Positions 1 through 9,900 of a stretch of 64,000 nucleotides of DNA are shown one piece after another. This DNA comes from Coix lacryma-jobi var. lacryma-jobi (Eukaryota; Streptophyta; Magnoliopsida; Poales; Poaceae). The notes under the pieces were generated by a model. That model was not told the DNA's origin. It saw nothing but the letters and a program-made list of their open reading frames with translations, and did not search any database. Location of the stretch: assembly GCA_009763385.1 (NCBI GenBank), contig CM019831.1:87021845-87085844 (forward strand), read 5' to 3'. A program made the translations under genes and the position numbers. How positions within the stretch are numbered: position 1 is the first letter of the stretch; each line of letters opens with the position of its first letter.

Positions 1-739
1 CAGTTTAACAGTAAGGCTCATTGTGCTAGCGTTCAACCTAAGTAAGTGGTAAAGGCTAGTATGCCTCGATACTTGATAAGATAGGAATAAAACTATACTC
101 AACTTAGTTGCTTTATTGACTTTTGCCTGCCTTGCTTCGTAACTATCTTGCTTCGTAGTTGTCTTGCTTCGTGGTTATCTAGGAGTAGTTATTAGTTAGT
201 TATCCTTAGTTATCACATTCTATCTATCTATCTAGTTATCCACCTTACCTTACCATCCATTTCATCCTTACCTATCCACCCCCATATTCTTTCTAGCCTT
301 CCATCCCCTCTCTTCCCTTCTCCCCTTTTCTCCTTTCTCTTTTCTTCGACTCTCATCCCTTCCTTGACTCGACTCATACACCACCCTAGCCTTCCCTTGG
401 GATCAAATAAATCGACACCTGGTACTCCCAGGCGAAGTGCTACTACGATAGTTCTGTGCGCTTGCAGAATCTCCTCCTGGTAGATTGCAATCTCTCTAGC
501 TAGCTCCTACTAGTGTCGGGATTGACAACCCCGCTTGGCATTAGTAGGTAGCTGCTTTAGCTTCACTCCTTTAGGTATAGTGACCGGACTTGCTTCAAGC
601 ACTTCTGACACCGTTGCCTGGAATAGATTCCATAGTCTGCTCCTAGTAACGACGTTGGCTAGTGTCAACAAGCATTTCTGGGCCGTTACTGGGGATAGTT
701 GCCTAGCTCTATCTTTAGTGAAGCTAAGAACTACCAACA
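1..739 (+). mobile_element. LTR of retrotransposon family A (3' end only)
   Basis: The segment up to about 545 is an inverted copy of about 14376-14922, with small differences. The terminus at 739 reads CTACCAACA, the expected CA end of an LTR. The related copy at 14333-16147 carries a TATA box pointing in the sense that makes this copy plus-oriented. About 150 bp near 560-720 have no counterpart in the other copy, so one copy gained or lost a block. No tRNA-complementary primer site follows position 739, so this is a solo LTR or the 3' LTR of an element that lies off the left edge. It appears to have inserted into the retroelement at 740-6751. Confidence 0.6.
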
Positions 740-785
740 GCCATCATACATAAAAGATTACTAAGCTCTAAACATACGATCTGGA

Positions 786-1805
786 CTACTCTCTAGCGAT
801 GTCACCATCGTCACCATCATCACTAGACACATCTGAGGAACCACTAGAAGAGCTACTCAAATCCGGGTCCTCCTGAGGAAAGATGGGATTCGTCTCATTC
901 TCCCTGCGGTGGATCTCCTCATGCAGGCGGTCATTGTAGTCCTGCAGGTAGTGAAGTTGCAACTCTAGGTCTCCCACTCGCAACCTCAACAGCCTGTTCT
1001 CCTCTGAAGCGCGTATGCCCTCAAGACAAACACCTCGGAGTGACTCCTCAATCTCCCTCATGATCAAGGCCAAGAAGGTAGCAGACTTCTCCTGAATACT
1101 GAGCTGATGGGCGGTCTCCTGCTCTCTCTGAAGTGCCTGATCCCTCTCTACTATCATGTGTGCCAACTCTGCAGTGAGGCAGTCTACCTCAGCGGTATGC
1201 TCCTGCTGCTTCCGGTGCTGTGCAGCCATCTTCTCACTAAGAATGTGGTCCAACTGATCATAGCTGCGTGATAGACATCCATAGGTAGCCATGAGTGCAG
1301 CCATAGCACTCCCGGCTGGTCCGGCACAATGCTCCCTCTCAAGCGAACTGGCCTCTAGTACGGCGGCTCCTGGCTGACGCCACACCAACTAATAAGGATC
1401 TGTTGTCGGGAAGATACTGGCTGTAGCCTGGGCAACCACCTCCGGATGGTCCTCCATAATGTCCCGGAGAACGGTGTAAGCAACTCGATTGGCCCCATCC
1501 CATGGGGTCCTCCCCTGCAACGCGAACACTCGACGGCACCAGACGTGATCTTGCCCATCACGGCTAGGCATGTCCACCTCCACCGTGTACATATGGCGGT
1601 CCTCAGACATCTGCACGCGGTGCCAATCGTACTGTGGCTCCTGACCCTCTTGGTATCCCACCAAGTGCAACACCCTCCAAAGGATGGTAGGCATGCCGAA
1701 CTCATCTAAGAAGTCCTCCGACCCTTCGGCAGTCCATGGTCCCAACATGTAATTAGGCCTCTTGCCTCCAGTTGACTTACGAGCTGTGCGCTTGGTACGG
1801 GCCAT
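786..1805 (-). pseudogene. Retroelement accessory ORF with histone H3-tail-like N-terminus, interrupted by one in-frame TAG
   Basis: From the ATG at 1805 the frame reads MARTKRTARKSTGG, then KRPN. After removal of Met, residues 1-14 match the H3 tail except Arg for Gln at position 5, so the equivalents of Lys4, Arg8, Lys9, Ser10, Thr11 and Lys14 are kept. No histone fold follows. Residues about 20-138 form an unrecognised domain rich in Trp, Asp and Glu. A TAG at 1389-1391 interrupts the frame, which then stays open to 786. The second half (residues about 185-302) is Glu/Gln/Leu-rich with heptad-like spacing, a likely coiled coil, and ends in an acidic Ser/Asp tail (about 312-339). An in-frame ATG lies upstream at 1826, but TTACAG directly before 1805 looks like a splice acceptor and initiation at 1805 exposes the H3-like end. 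The position downstream of an LTR and primer site marks it as an element gene. Function is unknown; binding of H3-tail readers or modifiers is inference. Confidence 0.75.
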
Positions 1806-2580
1806 CTGTAAGAAGTTTATCCACATAGGTTTTCATTAGCTTGAGAACAACTTTTATTAAGGAAAATGGGACGGTAATCATAAGGAAGGAAGTAAGGTTA
1901 ATGCAAAGTTATATGATCATGATGCATGTGCGCAACATACGTCCTCACTGTCTAACAATCTAATGGCTAGACGGTGGCATACAGCGTTCGCTCATAACGT
2001 TAACTAGACGTATTATACGTTCGCAAGTTAGCGTACCCGCAGAAAATCACTTCAGCCCTGCCCACAGTATGAATATCATGCATTGCTGAAAGTAAATCTA
2101 ATACTAACTTAGGCGCACACCCAGTATACGCGTAAGTAGTATATGCACCCATAAAATTTAAATACTCCCGCAATCAATACTTTCACATATACTTGTGTAT
2201 AACAGGTATACATGTCGGTACCATTCAAGCACACCCCTAGATTGGCGGTTGTCCAATCATGCTCTCACAACTCACTTATTACCTTGGGGTAGAGGCAATT
2301 GATCCATACATTACTATTCCGAAGATTAGCACCCATACAATTTCACCCTTGCCGTATGGACGACAGAAACAATAGAATTTAAATATGATGCACAACCCCC
2401 AAGTTAGTACTTAAATAGCCACCTAAAAACCTACTGGGCATAAGGACTTGATCACTGGCACACCTTAATCTTTATCAAAAAGATTTTTCAAATTCTATTA
2501 TAGTTTATAAGTTTTAGCAAATAAAATTCTGATTTGAAAATACGATTTTTCAAATACACTCATGAACAGTAACGCCAATC
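1806..2580 (-). other. Leader region between primer-binding site and the H3-tail ORF
   Basis: This is about 775 bp with no long reading frame. Read on the minus strand it runs from the primer site to the H3-tail ORF and ends with a pyrimidine-containing stretch and TTACAG immediately before the ATG, which fits a 3' splice site. No 5' splice site was assigned. Confidence 0.45.
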
Positions 2581-2594
2581 TTGCTCCGATGCCA
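2581..2594 (-). other. Putative primer-binding site (initiator Met-tRNA type)
   Basis: The minus strand reads TGGCATCGGAGC beginning two bases after the LTR end at 2597. This differs at two positions from TGGTATCAGAGC, the usual plant primer site matching initiator Met-tRNA. It fixes the orientation of the element: LTR at 2597-6751, internal region to the left. Confidence 0.55.
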
Positions 2595-2596
2595 GC

Positions 2597-5500
2597 TGTG
2601 ACAGAACCAACCAATTCATACCAGATTAAGCACTGAACCCCCATTTTCACAGAGATTGACAGATACTTAAGCTCGTACAAACCCGGTAGTCCAGAAATCT
2701 CGAAGGATTTCAAACATTCAACTTTAGCCAAGATCGTAATAGATTAGCGTACATGTCCACGAGGTACATTTAGTTCGCACATAGTTCAAATACATCGGAG
2801 TTCAATAATTATTACAAACCATAGTTTGGAAATTCAAAGCGGGAGCAACATAGTTTTAAAGCATAAGTTCACAGTTCACAATACGGTGCCATTGCCTGAT
2901 CAGTCCACAAAAGCATCAGGAGAGGATAAGAGATGACCATGCCCATGGTCTATTCATCACCCGCAACTGGATACAGACAGTTCACACAGTAGCCAAAGAA
3001 GCACTGTCCATCTGCAACAACAAGGGATAAAACCATGAGTACAACAAGGTACTCAGCTAGACTTACCCATCTAAAACCAGAAATAAAGTGACACCAAGGA
3101 GTATGCAAGGCTATATCTGGGTTGGCTATGCTTACCTTTTTGCATAAAAGCATTTTCATTATTAAATAATCATCATTAGGATTTTAGCAGTCAATTTTAT
3201 GTAATCAACCTGATTAACTAGATTTGCACCTGATCTAGAGCAAGCACTTGACTACTTATTCAAGCAAGAGGGACTATTTCATCAATAGCCTTTCAGATTT
3301 AGTACCATAACCATCTTTAGATCCATAAGTTACTACAGTAACACATGGCCAGTCAAGTTACTCACTGTCCAGGAGCGATGGCGATTATAATCGATTCCTA
3401 CCAGCTGGGGATAAAATGTCGCACACTCGCCCGATCACACCTTGCCAGGTAGCCGTCGAATGCCACTTCAGGAAATTCGAGAACACAACGCGCAGGACGG
3501 TCATGGGCCCTTCTACACTGGGGTTATCTCAATGCCAGGTCGCTCAAGCTATAACTGCCCACAGTCATGCCAGGTCAATCAGGCCCCGCCTGTCCACAGA
3601 CCATGCCAGGTTGCTCAGAATAGTTGCCCACGGTACATATAAGGCCCTGGGTGTTAGGCGTCAACATCTCCATCACCGGCTCGAATAGCCTTACTCGGCT
3701 TCACGGGAGGTACTCCGACCTACTCCGTTAAGTGATTGACGCGTTCAAAATGACTGAGGTGTGCCTTCGTCGGGTCCTAATCGACACAGACGGGAGACTA
3801 CTAGCACACAGAACCCATGTCCTGTTGCTCCTACATCCCGCCCGGTCTCAAATTAATTATCACATGGTTATTTCCATGATAGCACCAGGCTAGTCATGAT
3901 CAGTATCCACCTATATGCAGGAGACAGGTAATCACCCGACTTTTACCGGTCTAAGCAGGCTAAGCATAAACGAGCCTAGACTTAACAGGGATATCAAACT
4001 AATAATTGCAGGTGGACAAGGATAAGTAAGTAATGCATCAACGGTATCATTCAACTCCTATAACCTAATGCAACAAACATATCAGGTTAATTTTGTAATT
4101 GTATTTGCAAACCATGGGAGGGGGAATGCTCCGGGGCTTGCCTCGCTCGAAGTCGGAGGGTTGGTGATCACGACACTCAGGTAGGTCCTCGACGTCTCCT
4201 TCTTCGGTCCTCTCGTCCTGGGTGTCCTCCGGGCAGGGCTCCTCCGGTGGCTGCGGGTTCTGGATCTCCACTACCGATCCTGTATGATGCATAACACGCA
4301 TAAATAAAAATGAATGCACATGGGCTGCATTGGTGATGCAACATGGAATAAGATAACTCAGGAGATAAGCACATGTCATCTACTTCATTTTCTTCAACAA
4401 GGTAGTCAACATCATCCTATTATCACTTAACTACTTGCTACTATTTAAGCATTTTATTTAGCCTAGAATAGCCACCTTCAGATAACAACTTCAGAAAAAT
4501 CTACAGAAATTACTGGAAGTTGACAGCATGTAATCTAGTCCCCTGTCCAAATTTCAACCCATTTGGACTTAAACTCTATCCTATATGAAAAAGACAAACA
4601 TTAACATGAAAAGGTGCTTTGAACTACACACCCTAGCAAAAAGTGTCAAACAACAAATTTCCCATTTTTTTACTGAACTTTTTAGTGCAAGAGCATTATA
4701 CAAAAATTCTTAAGCTCATATTCTTCATATTTTAATTACTACAAATTATACAAGAAAACAGCATTTAATCCATTTAATTGCTGCTGCCAAAATATTCCAC
4801 AGAACAACCTCATATTATATTTTTCCTAGAATCTACTCATCAACACAAACCTAACAAAACAAGAATCACATTTTTCTGAGCAGTACACAATTTATCATGC
4901 ATTTAACAAGATTTCAGCCTAAACATAAATTCAATATAACTACACATAAATTTATCACAAACTGGACATATTATATTTTTCATGCATAGAACTCCTCAAA
5001 ACAAACTTAATAAAACTTATTTCACTATTTGAGCATTCACAAAACTCAAGATAAGAATTAAACAAACTCTACAAGCATTTCTGAAAACTATTTAAACAAA
5101 ACCCTTCAGGCTAAACTGCTACACGCAGCCACACTACTGCACCTAAGCCACTGACAACCGGGACCCAAGCAACTGACTGGCAGGCCCCCGAGTCAAACCA
5201 GCCCCACATGTCATACACACAGAGCAGAGGCCGACGTTGACCATGGCGATGCTCGCCGTCGGCGGCTCCTCCAGCGAAACGGACACCACCGACGGACTCC
5301 CCTCGACCTTCCGCACCCGACGACACCACTAAAAGGCCTAGTGCACTAACAGAGCAAGCTTTGCCGGCGAGAATGGCGACCGCGGTGGCGGGAGCTCGCC
5401 ACGCTGGCCATCTCCGGCTTTCCCGAAGCAAACCGACGACCATCTCTCACTCCTCAACCCCTAGCGAACCCTAATCGAAGCAAAGAAGCTAGGGTTGCCA

Positions 5501-6751
5501 CGAGAAACGACCGAGACCGCGGCTCATCATCCATGGCGAACAGAGCCGGCGGCAGACGGCGACGTACGGCCACTACCAAACCCTAATCGGCCAAACCAAC
5601 ACCTCCAACGTCTCCTACGGGCCAAGGCGACTCGCGAACGCTAGCCAGGACGAATGGACGAGCTCGAAAAGGGGGTTGGCCACGGCGGACCGAGCTCTCC
5701 GGCCATGGCGGACACGGCGGACGCGTGCTCCGCGGCTTACCCAGGGGTTCTCGGCGCAAGCTAGCTAGGGCAGGAGGTGGAGCGGGTCACGGCGACTTGG
5801 TTTGGCGGGATGGTTGGGGTGGAACCGCGGCGGAGCGGCGAGAAACGCTGGCGGACTCGTGGCGGCACTTACCTTGCTCGGGCGATGGCGAGAGCGAGAA
5901 GGGACAGAACGGAGGGAGTGGAGCGGCTTGGCTGTGCAAGTGCAGGCGGGCGAGCCTTGTGCTCGCCACGCCACGCACGGACGCGGGCTCGCCAGGCGTC
6001 GGGCGCCACGCGACGGCCAAGCTCTGTGGCCGGTCGGCCACGACCGCGGCGTCGTTTGGCTGAAACGACCGTTTCAGTCGGCCGATTAGCGCCTGACAGC
6101 GCGTTTTCAAACGCGATTAACTCTCTAACTACTCGATGAAACGACACACTGTTTGATTCTTTGGTTATAGCTATATGCCGACTACAACTTTGATTACAAG
6201 ATCAAGCTTTGGTTCGGCCTGGATTGCTCTCAAGAAAGCTCCAAAGATCACCAGGCGAAACTGTTTTGGCAGTTAGGACTTAGGAGAATTTTTCTAAGTC
6301 AAAACTCCCCTATTTCTGCCTTGTGGGTCCTAAAACACCTTGTTAAACCCATTTTCATGAGTTGGTCCTAAAATAACTTTTGTTCTACTCTAAAATCTAC
6401 ACACTTTTGGTTAAGGGCCCACAACCATGCAAAGCGTCTATCTAGGAGGTCTTAGCCAGTCGAGCAAAAGGACTCCTAGGGCTCTCTTAAGGCAACTAAG
6501 GTTAAAGGCTTGGTTAGCCAAAGTGACCAACATAAACCTAGCTTCATTTTGACTCCTTAACAAGGTTAGGCTACTAAGGAACTCAACCACTCCAAAAACA
6601 AGTCAAACAAGCATCACACCATGCTCAACAGTAAAAACCATCACATGAAATGACACTTTATAAAAAGAATGCAACATGAGATGATGATGCTTTATGCTCA
6701 TGAGATGTCAAGTTATGCAATTTAGGGTTGCTTAACACCAGGGGTGTCACA
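2597..6751 (-). mobile_element. Long 5' LTR (about 4.15 kb) of the H3-tail-ORF retroelement
   Basis: On the minus strand it starts TGTGACACCCCTGG at 6751 and ends TCTGTCACA at 2597. Layout and length match the solo LTR at 27635-31730 (4096 bp), which starts TGTAACACCTCTGG. Both have AT-rich flanks, a GC-rich middle (here about 5200-6060) and a short TGAGTAC...GTACTCA inverted repeat. Open frames in the GC-rich part (about 5725-6147) are short, overlap on both strands and look non-coding. The element interrupts an older Tat-type sequence at 6752. The second LTR and the other target-site copy are outside the window. Confidence 0.65.
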
Positions 6752-6931
6752 ATGGCGACCTCAGTGGTACAGGGTCTGCTGGTGACGCTGCGGCTGCATA
6801 TGCCATCCTTCGACCTGTCGGCCGTCATGACGCTCCCTGAAGGCAAGGGAGATGAAGACCTTGTGGCAATGCAGGAGGAGGTCAAACCCATGGCAGAGGA
6901 GTACTCACAGATTCTTGATCTTGTAGAGTAG
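6752..6931 (+). pseudogene. C-terminal fragment of a Tat-type accessory ORF (antisense to the Gypsy element)
   Basis: An open frame of about 59 codons ends at TAG (6929-6931). The peptide is acidic and amphipathic, with HMPSFDLSAV and LPEGKGDED. It resembles in style the C-terminus of accessory proteins in grass Tat elements, but no domain was identified with certainty. Its 5' part was cut off by insertion of the LTR at 2597-6751. It lies antisense to the Gypsy gag-pol on the right, on the pol-to-3'-LTR side; antisense accessory ORFs are known there in Grande-like Tat elements. Confidence 0.35.
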
Positions 6932-7385
6932 TATACCCTCCTTTATCCTGTGGCCTTGATTTGTATCCCCTTTAAACAATTATTATTAAGCATAAAGTAT
7001 CAAAGTATTGGTTACTTTTGGGACTTGTGAATTTCGTGTATTATCGACTCGGCATTGCAAGCAATGTCTTGTCAATGGGTCATTTTGTCTGATATGGATG
7101 TGTGACCAGACGTCTTATTAGATGGGTCTATCCGAGTGCTCTCTAGCACTTAGGTTTGGGTCATATGACTTCGTTTCTCTAATAGTCTTTTAACGATCGT
7201 ATAGAGAACTTAGTCTGCCCGAGTACTACTCTTAGTACCCTTGTTCAAGGGATAATTTTGATCAAGCACCTCTGAAGGACCGTAATGATGGTTCTTGTTG
7301 GGTAAATCATATCCTCTTGGTAGTCGCAGCTTGAGTGCGAAAATGGGTCGGACCTCTGTCTGGTTAGTATGTAACAGGGTGAGCA
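6932..7385. other. Non-coding tail between accessory ORF fragment and truncated integrase
   Basis: No reading frame or repeat was recognised. The base composition and context suggest the 3' untranslated part of the plus-strand accessory ORF. The junction with integrase sequence at about 7386-7400 is abrupt, consistent with a deletion that removed the integrase C-terminus. Confidence 0.35.
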
Positions 7386-8102
7386 CTACTCCCCTTGTCG
7401 TTTTAATCCGGCAAGAATGAGAGCGTTTGCTCGTTCAACTTGACCGTTTGATTGTGGATGAGCCACTGATGCGTAGTCTATCTTGATCCCACAGTCGCCG
7501 GCCCATGACTTGAATTCAATAGCCGTGAAAGGGGACCTGAGGTCGGTGATAATTCTATGAGGCATCCCAAAGCGATGGAAGATGCTCTGCATGAATTGTA
7601 CTAACTTTGATGCATTGAACTTGACCATTGGCATGTACTCAATCCACTTGGTGAACTTGTCGATTGCAACGTAAACATACTCAAATCCGCCTGGAGCACG
7701 CTTTAGAGGACCCACCATGTCGAGTCCCCAACATGAGAAAGGCCATGACGGGGGAATACAGATCAACTCATGTGCGGGTACATGCTGCTGTTTGGCGAAG
7801 AACTGACATGATTGACAGCGGCGGACTAAGTTTTCTGCATCTTTCAAGGTTGAGGGCCAATAGTATCCTGATCTGAAGATTTTTCCGACTAATGTCCTTG
7901 ATGCTGCATGGTTGCCACAACACCCGGAGTGAACTTCATTTAGGATTTCTTTGCCTTCTTCTGGTGGGATGCACTTGAGGAGGATTCCCGATGAGCCACC
8001 GCGTCGATATAGCCTGTCCCTGACTAGAACATAATTTTTGCTACGTCTGGTGACCTGCTCTGCAGCAGTTTTATCACAATTTATGCTCCTTGAAGTAGTC
8101 AA
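7386..8102 (-). pseudogene. Tat Gypsy integrase, C-terminally truncated
   Basis: The frame contains the zinc-binding region (H...H with CQSC near residues 60-100), then WPFSCWGLDMVGPL and the core with IITDLRSPF and HPQSNGQVERAN, which hold the first Asp, second Asp and Glu of the catalytic triad. The usual sequence after GLKR is absent: the homology ends at about 7395, so the DNA-binding C-terminal domain is deleted. A frameshift near 8075 separates it from the RNase H frame upstream. In life the enzyme inserts element cDNA into the genome; this copy cannot work. Confidence 0.8.
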
Positions 8103-8934
8103 TAAAAACTTGTGTCCAGTCGGGTGCTATAGTTAGAATCTGAGTTGAGGGTGCGGGATCAACCTCATCCTTCTCTTGGATTGAAGGCTTGGATAGCTCA
8201 TGTACAAAGGTACCGTTGGGAACCAGAGCTCTGTCGGATTCCAATTTTGCTAGGATGTCTGCTGCTACATTAAGATCCTGGGTAATATGAATGAGTTCTA
8301 ACCCTGAGAAGTGTTTTTCTAGTTTGCGGACTTCAGTGCAATAGGCGTGCATTGTTTCCTTGGTGCAATCCCAATCCTTGATAACTTGGTGAATTACCAC
8401 GGAAGAATCACCATAGACTAGGAGTCGCTTGATGCCCAATGTGACCGCTAGCTTGAGTCCGTGTAGTAGCGCTTCATATTCTGCTTCATTGTTGGTAGCG
8501 GGCCACATTATCTACAGGACGTACTTGAGTTGCTCTCCAGTAGGTGATACGAGTAGCACTCCGGTGCCTGCTCCACCAAGTTTTAAGGACCCATCAAAGT
8601 ACATTTTCCAATGTTCAGGAATAGCATTGTCTTGGACCTGCTGTATTTCTGTCCACTCGGCGACGAAATCAGCTAGAGCCTGTGACTTGATTGCTTTCCT
8701 TGGAGTGAACTTGATGTTGAGCGCCCCTAGCTCGACTACCCACTTGGAAATTCTTCCGGTAGCATCGCGATTGTGGAGGATTTCTCCCAATGGAAAATCC
8801 GTAACAGCTGTGATCTCATGAGCTTCAAAGTAGTGTCGTAGCTTTCTTGAAGATATGAGTAGAGCGTAGAGTAATTTCTGTACTTGCGGGCACCTGACCC
8901 TTGAGTCGGAGAGTACCTCGCTGATGTAGTACAC
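8074..8934 (-). pseudogene. Tat Gypsy RNase H region (RT-connected and second plant-type RNase H)
   Basis: Two frames separated by a stop at 8512-8514. The right part has ALADFVAEW, the usual end of the connection region, followed by MYFDGSLKLGGAG, the start of the extra RNase H. The left part continues with NNEAEYEALLHG, VYGDSSVV and NVAADILAK. These supply the four acidic residues of an active site (Asp, Glu, Asp, Asp). The presence of a second RNase H with a plant/archaeal-type motif is typical of Tat elements. The stop indicates loss of function. Confidence 0.75.
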
Positions 8935-9900
8935 CGGTCACTGGGTGTGATAGATGTGCTTGTCATCCTTGCGCTCCACTACAATTGTTGTGCTCACAAC
9001 GTGTGTGGTAGCTGCAATATAGAGCATCATCGGCTCCCTGGGTTCTGGTGGCGTTAGTATAGGTGAATTGGTGAGGTATCCTTTGAGCTATTCAAATGCC
9101 CTGTCCGCTTCTTCCGTCCACTAAAATTTATCGCCGGCCTTGAGTAATTTGAAGAAAGGTAATCCCTTTTCTCCGAGCCGTGAGATAAATCGATTGAGCG
9201 TAGCCATACGCCCGGTGAGTTTCTGAACATCCCTGACTGAACTAGGTGGCTTCATGTTGATGATAGCTGTGATCTGCTTTTGACTAGCCTCGATGCCCCG
9301 ATGACTAACAAGGAATCCGAGTAACTGACCTGAGGGTACTCCGAATACGCACTTTGTGGGGTTGAGCCTCCATTGGTATGCGCGTAGCCGGGTAAAGGTT
9401 TCCTCTAGGTCTGATATAAGGGTAGTCGGGTCCTTCGTCTTTATGACCACATCATCGACATAGGCTTCTGCGTTGCGACCGATTTGGTCACCCAAACAAT
9501 CTTGGATAGCACGCTGGTAGGTAGCCCCTGCATTCTTCAACCCGAAGGACATGGTTTTATAATAGTAGGCTCCAAAGGGAGTTATGAACGATGTCTTGGG
9601 TTGGTCTTCTTCTTTGAGGGCAATCTGATGATACCCGGAGTAGCAATCTAGGAAGGATAATAGGGTGAAGCCTGCGGTGGCGTAAACTATTTGATCTATC
9701 CTTGATAATCCGAAAGGATCCTTTGGTCAATGCTTGTTGAGGTCTGTGTAATCAACACACATGCGCCACTCTGCAGAGTTCTTCTTTTTCACTAGTACTG
9801 GGTTGGCTAACCACTCGGGGTGAAGAATTTCTCTGATAAACCCGGCTGCGAGTAGTTTAGCTATCTCCTTCTTGATCGCCTCTTTCTTCTCTGGTGAGAA
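8935..9900 (-). pseudogene. Tat Gypsy reverse transcriptase and first RNase H, multiple stops
   Basis: The longest open piece (9121-9552) contains MSFGLKNAGATYQR and the catalytic AYVDDVVIKT, followed by the thumb region. Upstream in the same frame are the LVKKKN and WRMCVDYTDLN motifs and LSFLDCYSGYHQI. In-frame stops lie at 9901-9903, 9727-9729, 9121-9123, 9088-9090 and 8938-8940. Once the domain copied element RNA to DNA; here it is a relic. Confidence 0.8.

Noticed and set aside
740..744. GCCAT as the partner target copy of ATGGC at 6752
   Set aside because: It is the reverse complement, not a direct repeat, so it cannot be a target duplication of one element.
1389..1826. A histone H3 gene
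   Set aside because: Only the first about 14 residues resemble H3; the histone fold is absent and the context is a retroelement.
5725..6147. Overlapping GC-rich ORFs in the LTR
   Set aside because: Open in several frames of both strands, expected of GC-rich DNA; no domain or codon bias.
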